Source: Oerskovia enterophila (GTDB lineage Bacteria; Actinomycetota; Actinomycetes; Actinomycetales; Cellulomonadaceae). From it: 64,000 bases of DNA. The notes below the pieces were generated by a model. That model was not told where the DNA came from. It worked only from the letters and a program-made list of their open reading frames with translations, and searched no databases. The DNA is taken from assembly GCF_001692445.1 (NCBI RefSeq), contig NZ_MAQA01000004.1, forward strand, positions 62,001 to 126,000, given 5' to 3'. The translations under genes were made by a program, and so were the position numbers. The first letter of the stretch is position 1; each line of letters opens with the position of its first letter. Positions 16,677 to 25,696 of the stretch are shown in pieces.

Positions 16677-18697
16677 CCGTCCGGGAGTTCATCCGTACCG
16701 TGTGGGCCGGCAAGTGGTACGTGCTGGCCGCCGTGCTCGTGGTCGTCGCCGGCGCGCTCTACTACCTGAACCAGCAGGAGACGGTCTACAAGGCGACCGC
16801 GACAGTGCAGCTCATCGGCGTCCAGTCGGCACAGGGCGGGGAGCAGGTGGTGGAGGTCACGGTCGCGACGGACCTCGACGACGTGACGTCCGACCCGGTG
16901 GTCGAGGCCGCGGCCACGTCTCTCGGGTACACGGGCACCCCGGCGTCCCTCGCCGCGATGGTCTCCGCGGACTACCCGGGCGAGAGCCAGAAGCTCATCG
17001 CCATCAACGCCAAGACCCTCGACCCGCAGGAGTCCGAGGACGTGGCGAACGCGTTCGCCGAGGCGTACGTGGCTCAGCTCGTGATCCTCCGCGACGACCA
17101 GGTGGCGACGCTCGACGCTCGACGACAGGCACTGGCCGAACAGCTCGCCGGCGTGACCGCGCGGCTCGTCGCCAACCCCGAGGATCCCCTCGCCCTGGCC
17201 GAGAAGGAGACGATCGTCACCGACTACACGACCCTGACGGTGCAGGCGAACACGTTGCGCGCGATCGGTGTCCCGGCGGAGGTGCAGACCCCCGCGACCG
17301 GGGCGGAAGCGCAAGGTCCCGGGCCGAGCACCGTCTTGGCGCTGGCAGTGCTCGCAGGGCTCGTCGCGGGCATCGGGCTGGCGTTCGCGCGCCGTGGGCT
17401 CGACGTACGGGTGCGTGGGGCGGCCGATGCGGCACGCCTGGCGCAGAGCCCGGTGCTGGCCGAGCTGTATGGGGTCCGGACGTCCGACCGCGAGTACGGC
17501 CACTCACACACGCTCCCGGTCTCACGGAAGGTCGCGACGCCCTTCACCGAGTCGATCCGTGAGCTGAGGACTGCCGTGCAGGTCTCGCTCGCCGAGGCGG
17601 ACAAGGTCGTGGTCGTCGTCACCGCGGCGGACCCGCACGCCCCCCGCACCTTCATCGCGGCGAACCTCGCGGCCTCGTTCGCGCTGAGCGGTCGGCGGAC
17701 GATCGCGGTGTCGGGTGACCTGCGCAGGCCAGAGCTGGACCGTGTGCTGCCCCCTCCGGACGGCTGGTCCGGTGACCCGCACACCCTGCGGCCGACCACG
17801 GTTCCCAACCTGGGCGTGTTCCCCGTCCCCGAGGAGGAGATGGACCCGGCGGACTTCCTCGCGACGACCCGCGCGGGAAAGCTCATCGCAGACCTGAGCG
17901 ACAACGCCGAGGTGGTCGTGATCGACGCGCCTCCCGTGCTCGCCGCGGCCGACGCGACGATCCTCGGTCGGTACGCCTCGGGAGTGGTCCTCATCGCCTC
18001 GGCAGGCAAGACGGACCGCGCGGTGCTCGCCGAGGCGTCCGAGCGGCTGCGGATCAACAACGTCCCGCTCGTCGGGATCGCGCTCGCGGGCGTCAAGAGC
18101 GACCGACGCATGCTCTACGCGTCGACGTACGGCGACCCCGACGGCGACGGTACGCGACGCAGCGACCTGCCCACGGGAGGGCAGACGACCCCGTCGGCAG
18201 AGGCTCCTGCGCTCACGGCAGAACGCCCTGACACAGGGGCTCCGGGAGAGCCGCCTGGTCCGCAGATCGACGAGCCGCGGCGAGCGGCCAGGGAACGTGC
18301 GGCCGCTGTCGTCACGGGCACGTCGTCCCTCGGCGCGACCGCGCCTCGGGGTGCGGCGGGCCACGAGCAGGACGCACCCTCAGGGCAGGACGAGGAAGCG
18401 GCGCCGGCCTCGCCGGCCTCGCAGGCCTCGCAGACCTCGCCGGGCGAGTCGGCGCAGCAGACGCCTCCGGCCCGGCCGACGCAGACCCCTGCCGTTCCGG
18501 CCGGCCCGGGGCAGCTTCCCCGCCGTGACGGGGTCGAGGGCCGGTCCGCACCGCTGCTCGCGCCCGAGTGGGGCAAGATCTCGCAGTCGACCGGTTCGCA
18601 GGCCACGTCGGCTCCGAAGAACGGCGCGGGTGGGCCGGACACCGACGCGTCGCCGTCGGCCGAGCGTCCGGCTCGGAAGCTGCCGTTCCGCTGGTGA
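16673..18697 (+). CDS. Polysaccharide co-polymerase (Wzz/Wzc-like) with a degenerate tyrosine-kinase domain
   Basis: Chain-length regulator of 674 residues. A Wzz domain is bounded by membrane segments at about 17-37 and 219-241. A cytoplasmic BY-kinase-like domain follows, then a Pro/Gln/Ala-rich tail from about 495. In the kinase-like domain the P-loop expected as PGEGKST is PHAPRTF (321-327), so the glycines and the key lysine are gone. Walker A' keeps DLRRP (349-353) but has lost the leading aspartate. Walker B (VVVIDAPPVL, about 415) is intact. No C-terminal tyrosine cluster is seen. I therefore expect no ATP-dependent autokinase activity, only a structural role. The GTGA overlap with the next gene shows tight coupling. 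Confidence 0.85.
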   Translation: MTVREFIRTVWAGKWYVLAAVLVVVAGALYYLNQQETVYKATATVQLIGVQSAQGGEQVVEVTVATDLDDVTSDPVVEAAATSLGYTGTPASLAAMVSADYPGESQKLIAINAKTLDPQESEDVANAFAEAYVAQLVILRDDQVATLDARRQALAEQLAGVTARLVANPEDPLALAEKETIVTDYTTLTVQANTLRAIGVPAEVQTPATGAEAQGPGPSTVLALAVLAGLVAGIGLAFARRGLDVRVRGAADAARLAQSPVLAELYGVRTSDREYGHSHTLPVSRKVATPFTESIRELRTAVQVSLAEADKVVVVVTAADPHAPRTFIAANLAASFALSGRRTIAVSGDLRRPELDRVLPPPDGWSGDPHTLRPTTVPNLGVFPVPEEEMDPADFLATTRAGKLIADLSDNAEVVVIDAPPVLAAADATILGRYASGVVLIASAGKTDRAVLAEASERLRINNVPLVGIALAGVKSDRRMLYASTYGDPDGDGTRRSDLPTGGQTTPSAEAPALTAERPDTGAPGEPPGPQIDEPRRAARERAAAVVTGTSSLGATAPRGAAGHEQDAPSGQDEEAAPASPASQASQTSPGESAQQTPPARPTQTPAVPAGPGQLPRRDGVEGRSAPLLAPEWGKISQSTGSQATSAPKNGAGGPDTDASPSAERPARKLPFRW

Positions 18698-19887
18698 CGA
18701 CGCCTGGCGCCGATCGACCGACGCGCGTCCTGGTCCTCGATCACACGGGCGAGCTCGGCGGGGCCGAGCTCGCACTCGTCCGGCTCTGCCACGCTCTTGG
18801 GCCCGAGGTCGACGTCCGCGTCCTGCTCTTCTCCGACGGGCCGCTGGTCGAGCGGCTGCGCGCCGCCGGTGTGGCGACCGAGGTGCTCGCGCTCGACCGG
18901 CGGACGGCGACGACGAGCAGGGAGTCGGTGGGGCGGGCGAGCCTCTCACAGCTCGTCTCGCTGCTCCGGCTCGTCCCGTTCAGCTGGGCCCTCGCTCGAC
19001 GCGTCCAAGGCCTTCGGCCCGACGTGGTCCACACGACGTCTCTCAAGGCGGACCTGCTGGGCGTCGTGCCCGCCAGGTGGGCGAGGTCTGCGCTGGTCTG
19101 GCACGTGCACGACAGGATCGCCGACGACTACCTGCCGTCGCGGGTCGCGCGCGTCTTCCGGTGGGCTGCAGCGAGGTTCCCCGACGCCGTGATCGTGAAC
19201 TCCGAGGCCACGGCGTCGACGCTCCCGGTCGGGACGACCGTGGCCTACCCGGGGTTCGGGGCCGGGCAGGACCTCGCCGGTCCACGTCCCCCGCTCCCTG
19301 CCGGGCGCAGCGGGCCCGTCGTGGGAATGATCGGACGCATCAGCCGGACCAAGGGGCAGCTGGAGCTGGTAAGGGCCGCGCGGACCGTGCTGGACCGGCA
19401 TCCGGCCGCCGTCTTCCGTGTCGTCGGCGAGCCCAGCTTCGGTGCCGAGGAGTACGCCGACCAGGTCCGCGCCGAGGCGGAGCGGCTCGGTGTCGCGGAC
19501 CACGTCACATGGGTCGGCTTCGTCGCGGACCCGTCGACCGAGCTCGACGGCTTCGACGTGTGCGTGCACGCCTCGCCCGTCCCGGAGCCGTTCGGGCAGG
19601 TCGTGGTCGAGGCGATGATCCGCGAGGTCCCCGTGGTGGCCGCGCGGGCAGGCGGCGTCGTGGAGATCCTCGCCGGTCCGCCGGGCGAGCCGGCGCTCGG
19701 GCTCCTCGTCGAGCCGGGCGACGAGGAGTCGCTGGCACAAGGAATCCTCGCGGTCCTGGATGCTCCGGGGGAGGCGCGCGACCGGGCGGTACGTGCAGCG
19801 GTCGTCGCGCGGCGCCGGTACTCGGCGGCACGGACCGCGGAGGTCGTCAGCGGGGTCTGGCTGAGAGCCGCCGGGCGCGCTCGATGA
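18694..19887 (+). CDS. Glycosyltransferase family 4
   Basis: GT-B glycosyltransferase of 397 residues. The N-terminal domain opens RVLVLDHTGELGGAELALVRL and contains VVHTTSLKADLLG and WHVHDRI. The donor domain has VGMIGRISRTKGQLELVRAAR at about 210-230 and EPFGQVVVEAMIREVPVVA near 310. The GTG at 18694 overlaps the co-polymerase stop (GTGA) and is in frame, so I prefer it to upstream starts inside that gene. Its last 41 bases overlap the end of the convergent glycosyltransferase gene. The acceptor and sugar are unknown. Confidence 0.86.
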   Translation: MTTPGADRPTRVLVLDHTGELGGAELALVRLCHALGPEVDVRVLLFSDGPLVERLRAAGVATEVLALDRRTATTSRESVGRASLSQLVSLLRLVPFSWALARRVQGLRPDVVHTTSLKADLLGVVPARWARSALVWHVHDRIADDYLPSRVARVFRWAAARFPDAVIVNSEATASTLPVGTTVAYPGFGAGQDLAGPRPPLPAGRSGPVVGMIGRISRTKGQLELVRAARTVLDRHPAAVFRVVGEPSFGAEEYADQVRAEAERLGVADHVTWVGFVADPSTELDGFDVCVHASPVPEPFGQVVVEAMIREVPVVAARAGGVVEILAGPPGEPALGLLVEPGDEESLAQGILAVLDAPGEARDRAVRAAVVARRRYSAARTAEVVSGVWLRAAGRAR

Positions 19888-21019
19888 CCGCACGCATCGC
19901 CTGACCCTGCGCCTCCCAGGTCGGGATGTCGTCGTCCTGGTGGACGTCCGTCGTGGCGGTCGCCGTGAGGGCTGCGAGGACTGCTCCGGGATAGGCCTCG
20001 GGTTCGGCGACCGTGACGCGTGGGTCCAGCGCGTCGCGGAACCCGGCGACGGGGGTCGCCAGCACGGGGCGTCCGACCGCGCGGTACTCGTACAGCTTGA
20101 GCGGGTCGAGGCTGTCCGTGAAGTCGTCGACGATGTGCGGGACGAGCAGCACGGTTGCGTGCTGGAGGTAGGCCGGCACGTCCGTCCACGGCCGGGCCCC
20201 GAGAATCCGGACTCCGGCCGCCGCCAGGGCCTCGTACTCCTGGCCCGTGAGGTCGAGGACCGGACCGACCACGACCACGCTCCCGGCGCTGCGGGTCGCG
20301 AGCGCCGTCCGGCGGACGAGGTCGAGGTCGAAGCGGTCGCGGTGGACGGTCCCGAGGTAGAGCGCGACGGGTCCCTGGGGCAGGTCCTGGGGGCGTCGCT
20401 GGGGTCGCCGGTATCGCTCGACGTCGACGCCGTTCGTGATGAGGGTGACGTCTCGCTCGGTGCCCTTGGTCGCGGCCAGGTGGGGTGAGCAGACCGTCAC
20501 CTCGTCGCACGCGGTGAGCAGCAGGGTCTCGTCCGCGAGCAGTCGGCGGCGGATCTCGGGTGCCCGGTCGGCCGCCAACCAGTCGTCGGTCACGTCGTAC
20601 AGCGAAGGCCAGTCGGTCTCCTGGACGAGCGTCGCGGCCGCGGGATCGTTGACCCACAGGACGGGATGCCCGAGGCCGACCTTCCGCGCCGCACGGCGGA
20701 CGAGTCCGGCGAGCCGGGAGTCGACCCGCGGGTCGATCCGGCGGGGAAGGATCTTGGTCGGCTGGTAGAGCCAGAGCTGGTCCGGGCCGACGCCCTCGAG
20801 GGGGTCCGCGCGTCGCAGTCCCTTCCCGGGACGCGGGCGGAACCCCCGCCGCACCTCGTGGAGCGGGTCTGCTGCTGGCTCGACGAAGAGGACCCTCAGA
20901 CGCGGGTCGCCGCGCAGCAGCTCGGTCACGAGGTACTGGTTGCGGCGCCACACGATGTCCCAGCTCTCGAGCGAGATCACGACGAGCTCGTGGACCGTGC
21001 GGTCTGCCGCGCTGGTCAT
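19847..21019 (-). CDS. Glycosyltransferase (GT4-type, GT-B fold)
   Basis: Protein of 390 residues, beginning ELVVISLESWDIVWRRNQYLV after a short polar tail and continuing with VLFVEPAADP. The C-terminal half has VALYLGTVHRDRFDLDLVRR, the VLLVPHIVDDFTDSLDPLKLYEYRAVGRPVLA block and the terminal helix usual in Glyco_trans_1_4 proteins. The ATG at 21019 has an AGGAG site nine bases upstream. A second ATG at 21049 overlaps the stop of the preceding gene and would add ten residues. It is the last gene of a four-gene leftward glycosyltransferase unit. Confidence 0.85.
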   Translation of the reverse strand: MTSAADRTVHELVVISLESWDIVWRRNQYLVTELLRGDPRLRVLFVEPAADPLHEVRRGFRPRPGKGLRRADPLEGVGPDQLWLYQPTKILPRRIDPRVDSRLAGLVRRAARKVGLGHPVLWVNDPAAATLVQETDWPSLYDVTDDWLAADRAPEIRRRLLADETLLLTACDEVTVCSPHLAATKGTERDVTLITNGVDVERYRRPQRRPQDLPQGPVALYLGTVHRDRFDLDLVRRTALATRSAGSVVVVGPVLDLTGQEYEALAAAGVRILGARPWTDVPAYLQHATVLLVPHIVDDFTDSLDPLKLYEYRAVGRPVLATPVAGFRDALDPRVTVAEPEAYPGAVLAALTATATTDVHQDDDIPTWEAQGQAMRAVIERARRLSARPR

Positions 21020-21045
21020 GTCGGGTCGCTCCTGGGGGTCGGACG

Positions 21046-22089
21046 TCATGGTCGGGGGGCCTGGAGCACGGTGCGGTAGACGGCAGTGGTGCCCTCGACC
21101 TGCGCGAGCGGGGTGAAGCGGGACCGTTGCACCGCGCGGGCGGCCGTGCCGTACGCGTCGCGCCGCGCTGTGGATGCCGCGAGCACCGACAGGCTCTCGC
21201 CTGCGCGCACCACGTCGGTGGGTGGGTAGAGCGCGAGGGGGTCGAGCCCTGCGAGGGTCTCCAGGTGGCCGCCGGCTCCGGCGGCCACGACGGGCAGGCC
21301 GTTCGACATCGCCTCGAGGACGCTGAGCCCGAGTCCCTCGACGGGGCACGGTGCGAGCAGGACGGCGGCGCTGCGCATGAGCTCGTCGACGTCCGACCGG
21401 GGTCCGAGGAGCTGGACGTGCCCACCGAGCCCCTCGTGCGCGACGAGCTCCTCGAGCGCGGGCCGCTGTGACCCGTCGCCCGCCACGAGGAGCCGCCACC
21501 CCCGCTCGTGCAGTCCGGACGCCGAGAAGGCGAGGACTCCGAGGTCGGTGCGCTTCTCGGGCTCGAGGCGCTGGACGAGCAGGACGGACCTCTCCCTGTC
21601 GGCCGCGCTCGGCCCGTCAGGACGGTCGTCGATGCCGGGGTGGACGACGACGCTGTCGCCGTCGACGTGGTCGGCGACGTACTGGCTGATGGAGATCTGC
21701 GCACGGACGGGCGCGCGGGCGACCAGGGCGGTGAGCCCGGCGGCAGGTCCGCTGCCGCGGGTCCGGGCGAAGTGCCGGGTCGAGACGACCGGCGGCAGGC
21801 CCCGGGAGGTGACGGACCCCAGGGCCGCGGCGATCTCGGCCGAGGTCATGTGGACGTGCACGACGTCCGCGCCGCGCGAGGCTGCTCGGAGCGTCCGGAC
21901 GACCTGGCGCAGGGACCCGGCGGGCAGGACCCGCACCGACGCGTCGTCGATGGTCTCGACCATCCGTGCACGGTGACCGCCGATGACCACGACCTGGTCA
22001 CCGTGGGCAGACTGGGCCCGTGCCAGCCGTGCGACGTGCCGCTCGACACCTGCGAAGGCGTCGGACTGCACGACATGGAGAACTCTCAC
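21046..22089 (-). CDS. Glycosyltransferase family 4
   Basis: GT-B glycosyltransferase of 347 residues. The N-terminus is RVLHVVQSDAFAGVERHVARL, with DVVHVHMTSAEIAAAL at about 75-90 and STRHFARTR soon after. The donor domain has LLVQRLEPEKRTDLGVLAFSA and the E-x7-E region CPVEGLGLSVLEAMSNGLPVV near 280. The GTG start overlaps the stop of the Wzy-like gene (GTGA, 22086-22089). Its stop overlaps a potential start of the next gene. Sugar specificity cannot be read. Confidence 0.87.
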   Translation of the reverse strand: MRVLHVVQSDAFAGVERHVARLARAQSAHGDQVVVIGGHRARMVETIDDASVRVLPAGSLRQVVRTLRAASRGADVVHVHMTSAEIAAALGSVTSRGLPPVVSTRHFARTRGSGPAAGLTALVARAPVRAQISISQYVADHVDGDSVVVHPGIDDRPDGPSAADRERSVLLVQRLEPEKRTDLGVLAFSASGLHERGWRLLVAGDGSQRPALEELVAHEGLGGHVQLLGPRSDVDELMRSAAVLLAPCPVEGLGLSVLEAMSNGLPVVAAGAGGHLETLAGLDPLALYPPTDVVRAGESLSVLAASTARRDAYGTAARAVQRSRFTPLAQVEGTTAVYRTVLQAPRP

Positions 22090-23474
22090 GAGGACGGTTC
22101 CTTCGGGTCGGGGGTGCTGAGCGCCATGCTCCTCGCCGTGCCGGCGGCGTCGATCATCTCCTCGACGGAACGCAGGTCGTCGACCGGGAGCGCGGCTCCG
22201 GTCTCGACGCGCGCTGCCCGTCGGGACTCTGCGTAGGCGTCTGCCCCTACGCAGACACCGACGATGAGGAACGGCACCGACACCTGGACCGAGACCCAGA
22301 AGAGGTCGAACTGCCCTTGGATGAAGCGCATGAGGAGGACCGAGAACGCGAGCGTCCCGAAGCGGGGGTTCATGCGCCACAGCACGACGAGCGACCCGAA
22401 GAACAGGACGAGGAACGCGACGACCCCGACGATCCCGGCCGACGTGAGGACCTCGAGCTCGGCGTTCGGGGGCTGGAAGGTGTACTCCGTCCGGTTCGCG
22501 ACCCACCAGCGCAGCCCGACACCCACCCAGGGGCTGCGCTCCCACACGTCGATCGCCTGCTCGTACCAGGTCAGCCGCTGGTAGGCGGAGTTGAACTGGT
22601 CCTTGGACGCGAGCTGTTCCTGGACCGCGGTCCACACGAAGTAGACCGCGGGGATCGCGGCGAGCAGGATGAGCTTGGAGCGCTTGCGGTCGGGGTCGGA
22701 GCGCAGCGTGATGAGGACGACGCCGATCGCCAGGCCGATCAGGGCCTGGCGTGACTGCGAGGCCAGGACCCCGAGCCCGCACAGCCAGAACGCCGGGAAG
22801 GTGAACATCTTGGGCCATCCGACCCACCACGGGCGGGCATAGGCCAGGAGCGCAGCGCTCCCGAGCACGCAGCCGATGAAGTTCTTGTGCATCGCGAACG
22901 GGATCTCGAGGTACACGGGGCCCGTGTTGCCGGCCGCGAGCTGCTGGAGAGCGGTGACGCACGTCAGTGCCGCGATCACGAGGCAGGGGATCATGAACAG
23001 CGTCAGCCCGAGCCGGGCGCGCCCCGCCCGGCCGACCGCCCATCCGACCAGGAGCGCGCCGCCGACCGAGAGCCAGGCGTGGAACCACTCGACGGTGTTC
23101 GCGGTGTACGGGTTGGCGATGACCGTGAAGAGCGTCGCCACCTGGTAGAGCGCGGAGAGCCACAGGAGCGAGCGCATGGGGCGTGAGAGCGGTCGCTGGG
23201 CGAAGAAGAGGGCGAACCAGAAGGCGCCGAAGAGAGCGAAGTCGCTGAGGGAGAGGTTGACCGCGTCACCGCCGACGCGTTCGACGACCACCATGGCGGG
23301 CATGGCGAGGATCGGGAGGGCGGCGGGCTCGTAGATCGTCATCCCGACCACGAGCACGAGCGCGGCGACCGCGACGGCGATCGCGCTGTAGCCCGGCACG
23401 AGGAAGCCCACCCCGACCAGCACGGCGGCGACGGCGACCGACCCGGCGGCCCAGGCGGCGGAGCGACGGATCAC
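22086..23474 (-). CDS. Wzy/O-antigen ligase-like polytopic membrane protein
   Basis: Integral membrane protein of 462 residues with roughly ten to twelve hydrophobic segments and a large loop before the last ones. The short motif ASQSRQALIGLAIGV after the middle segments is the Wzy_C/WaaL signature region (usually S-R-G/Q-A). It would join repeat units into a polymer, or ligate glycan to a carrier, on the outer face of the membrane. The GTG at 23474 overlaps the stop of the preceding fused transferase (GTGA), and the next gene starts within its stop. Polymerase and ligase cannot be told apart by sequence. Confidence 0.8.
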   Translation of the reverse strand: MIRRSAAWAAGSVAVAAVLVGVGFLVPGYSAIAVAVAALVLVVGMTIYEPAALPILAMPAMVVVERVGGDAVNLSLSDFALFGAFWFALFFAQRPLSRPMRSLLWLSALYQVATLFTVIANPYTANTVEWFHAWLSVGGALLVGWAVGRAGRARLGLTLFMIPCLVIAALTCVTALQQLAAGNTGPVYLEIPFAMHKNFIGCVLGSAALLAYARPWWVGWPKMFTFPAFWLCGLGVLASQSRQALIGLAIGVVLITLRSDPDRKRSKLILLAAIPAVYFVWTAVQEQLASKDQFNSAYQRLTWYEQAIDVWERSPWVGVGLRWWVANRTEYTFQPPNAELEVLTSAGIVGVVAFLVLFFGSLVVLWRMNPRFGTLAFSVLLMRFIQGQFDLFWVSVQVSVPFLIVGVCVGADAYAESRRAARVETGAALPVDDLRSVEEMIDAAGTARSMALSTPDPKEPSS

Positions 23475-25618
23475 GACGACAGCTCCGGCGAGGGGCGGGC
23501 TCGCACCACCGCGGCCTCCGCACGCAGCGGACCGCGGAGGTACAGCGAGACCCGACGACGTGCAGCGGCGCGTCCCTCGCCCCGCAGGGCGACGCCCCGG
23601 GCGACCGATCCTGCGAGCACTCCCGTGCGCGCGAGCTGCCATCCCACCGCGCCGAAGTGCTTGCGCAGATATCTCTCCTGGGACGCGTGGAAGTGCGTCT
23701 CACGGCGCGTGGGGTCGCTGCTCGTGGCCCCGCCGAGGTGCAGCGCCTGCACCTCGGGGACGGCCACGTGCCGCCGCCCCAGGAGGGTCGCACGGTAGGC
23801 CCAGTCGGTCTCCTCGGCGTAGAGGAAGAAGCTCTCGTCGAAGAGCCCGACCTCTTCGAGCGCGTCGGCCCGCAGCAGCAGCACGGACCCGATGACGAAG
23901 GACCGGTCGGCGGGAGCGCGGCGCAGCGAACCGAGGCCCACCGCCTCGACCCAGGTCCCGGTCGGCGACGGGTAGGGCCACACGACGCGCGCGCTCTCGC
24001 CGTCCCCGTCGACCTGGGCCGGCCCGACGCTCGCGAGGTCCGGAGCCTCGTGGAGCCGGGCCTGGAGCGTCAGCACGTCCTCGGGGGTCACGACGGCGTC
24101 GGGGTTGAGCAGCAGGACGTCGGCCCCGGGGACCTGGCGGTGCCGGATCCCGTGGTTGACCCCGGCGGCGAAGCCGCCGTTGCGCCCGGGGTCGAGGTAG
24201 CGCGCGCCGGCGAGCTCGGCGACCTCCTGGATCGTCGGCAGCGACGAGTTGTCGACGACCGTGAGCGAGAGCTTCCCCACGAGCGGGGCCAGCGCGTCGC
24301 GGACCAGGTCGGGGGAGCCGTAGGCGACCAGGACCACCTCGGGAGCGGGCCGCTCCGTGCTGCCCGACGGCGCCGGGCCGCCCTGGGCGTCAGCGTCACG
24401 TCGCGTGGTGCCGACGGGAGGGGACGAGCGCGCCGTGGCCTCCTCGTAGATCGCCCGGTAGCGGCGGGCGACCTCGGGCCACGCGCACGTGGCCGCGCGG
24501 GCCGCGCCTCGACGTCGGAGGGAGTCGGCCAGGCCCGGCTCGTCGGCGACGCGCACGAGGGCGTCGTGCAGGGCGACGGGGTCGCCGGGAGGGACCAGGA
24601 GACCGGCGCCGCCGACCACGTCGGGCAGTGCGCCCGAGTCGCTCGCGACGACCGGGACGCCGCAGGCCATGGCCTCGACGGCGACCCGGCCGAACTGCTC
24701 GATCCACCCGGGGGTGTCGAGCGAGGGCACGGCCAGGACGTCGAGGGCGCGGTAGAACGAGACCAGGTCGTCGCCGGTGAGCGGGCCGACGAACCGCACC
24801 CGGTCACCGAGCGGCCGAGCCCGCTCGCGCAGTGCCGGGGCCGAGGGGCCGTCGCCGGCGAGCGTCAGGTGCAGCCGCTCGTCGCCCTCGACCGCCGTGA
24901 GGAGCACGTCGACGCCCTTGTGCGGGGCCAGGCGGCCCGCGTAGCCCACCCGCACGAGACCCGCCGGGGAATCCCCCGGGGCATGGGGGCCTGCCGAGTC
25001 GCGGCCCGGGTGACGGGGAGCGGGGACGGACGCGACGCCGTCGGACGGGGTGGCGGGAGAGGGGGCAGGCGAGAACACCGAGAGGTCCACGCCCAGCGGG
25101 ACGACCTCCACGGCCCCCCGCGCGCCCTTGGCGCGCACGATGCGTGCGGCGGCCTCGTTGCAGACTGAGACGGCCGCGGCGCCGCGCAGTGCGGCGCGCT
25201 CGAAGGCCCGGAAGGGCCAGGGGTAGCGCTTCGAGATGTTCTGCGCCGAGTACAGGACGTAGGGCGGCGCGGGGCGCCGGGACCGGCCGGGCAGGTGTGC
25301 GCGGAGCCAGCGCAGGGCGAGGATCTCGGCCGTCGCCAGGGCGAACGGCTCCTCGTGGACGTCCAGCACGTCCCAGGACTCGCCCAGCGCACGCCAGAGG
25401 GGGCCGGGGGCGTACACGAAGAGCGCGGGGTGGGTGCCCACGGTGCGGACGCCCCGGACGGGCTCGCCCGGTCGGGGACGCAGCGGGACCGTGGTCCCGG
25501 CCTCGTCCCACGAACGCGCGGACACGAGGTGCACGTCGAGACCCAGCGCGCGCAGAGCCCGCTCGCGCTCGCGCCACGCGTCGACGACTGCGCTGTGCGA
25601 GACGCGGAGGATCCTCAT
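23471..25618 (-). CDS. Fused glycosyltransferase: GT4 domain plus GT2 (rhamnosyltransferase-like) domain
   Basis: A 715-residue fusion of two transferases. Residues 1 to about 395 are a GT4 enzyme: MRILRVSHSAVVDAW, YSAQNISKRYPWPFRAFER, VGYAGRLAPHKGVDVLLTAV, then a donor-site segment ending EAMACGVPVVASDSGALPDV. After a linker, residues from about 430 form a GT2 domain of the WbbL type: LTVVDNSSLPTIQEVAELAGA, GGFAAGVNHGIRH, LLLNPDAVVTPED (the DxD is N-P-D), FVIGSVLLLRADALEEVGLFDE and FFLYAEETDWAYRA. Both halves keep their motifs, so two consecutive sugar additions by one polypeptide are likely. It heads a four-gene leftward unit and has a -10-like GACAAT and GGGTGAA box upstream. Confidence 0.88.
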   Translation of the reverse strand: MRILRVSHSAVVDAWRERERALRALGLDVHLVSARSWDEAGTTVPLRPRPGEPVRGVRTVGTHPALFVYAPGPLWRALGESWDVLDVHEEPFALATAEILALRWLRAHLPGRSRRPAPPYVLYSAQNISKRYPWPFRAFERAALRGAAAVSVCNEAAARIVRAKGARGAVEVVPLGVDLSVFSPAPSPATPSDGVASVPAPRHPGRDSAGPHAPGDSPAGLVRVGYAGRLAPHKGVDVLLTAVEGDERLHLTLAGDGPSAPALRERARPLGDRVRFVGPLTGDDLVSFYRALDVLAVPSLDTPGWIEQFGRVAVEAMACGVPVVASDSGALPDVVGGAGLLVPPGDPVALHDALVRVADEPGLADSLRRRGAARAATCAWPEVARRYRAIYEEATARSSPPVGTTRRDADAQGGPAPSGSTERPAPEVVLVAYGSPDLVRDALAPLVGKLSLTVVDNSSLPTIQEVAELAGARYLDPGRNGGFAAGVNHGIRHRQVPGADVLLLNPDAVVTPEDVLTLQARLHEAPDLASVGPAQVDGDGESARVVWPYPSPTGTWVEAVGLGSLRRAPADRSFVIGSVLLLRADALEEVGLFDESFFLYAEETDWAYRATLLGRRHVAVPEVQALHLGGATSSDPTRRETHFHASQERYLRKHFGAVGWQLARTGVLAGSVARGVALRGEGRAAARRRVSLYLRGPLRAEAAVVRARPSPELSS

Positions 25619-25625
25619 GTGGGAG

Positions 25626-25676
25626 ATTGTCCCCCAGCAGGAGGCCGCTCCCCCTGTCGTCCCATCGAATTCACCC
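25626..25676 (-). promoter_or_regulatory. GGGTGAA-box promoter of the leftward glycosyltransferase unit
   Basis: On the minus strand GGGTGAA (25676-25670) is followed after 38 bases by GACAAT (25631-25626), a -10-like hexamer. Its end lies seven bases before the ATG at 25618, so the transcript would be leaderless. The 78-base gap also holds the ribosome site of the divergent gene at 25697. Confidence 0.45.
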
Positions 25677-25696
25677 AGATCGCCCTGAGGAGCCTT

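Noticed and set aside
21111-21125. GGGTGAA inside a glycosyltransferase gene
   Set aside because: It is in coding sequence with no promoter context and is treated as a chance occurrence; it shows that the seven-base string alone is not specific.
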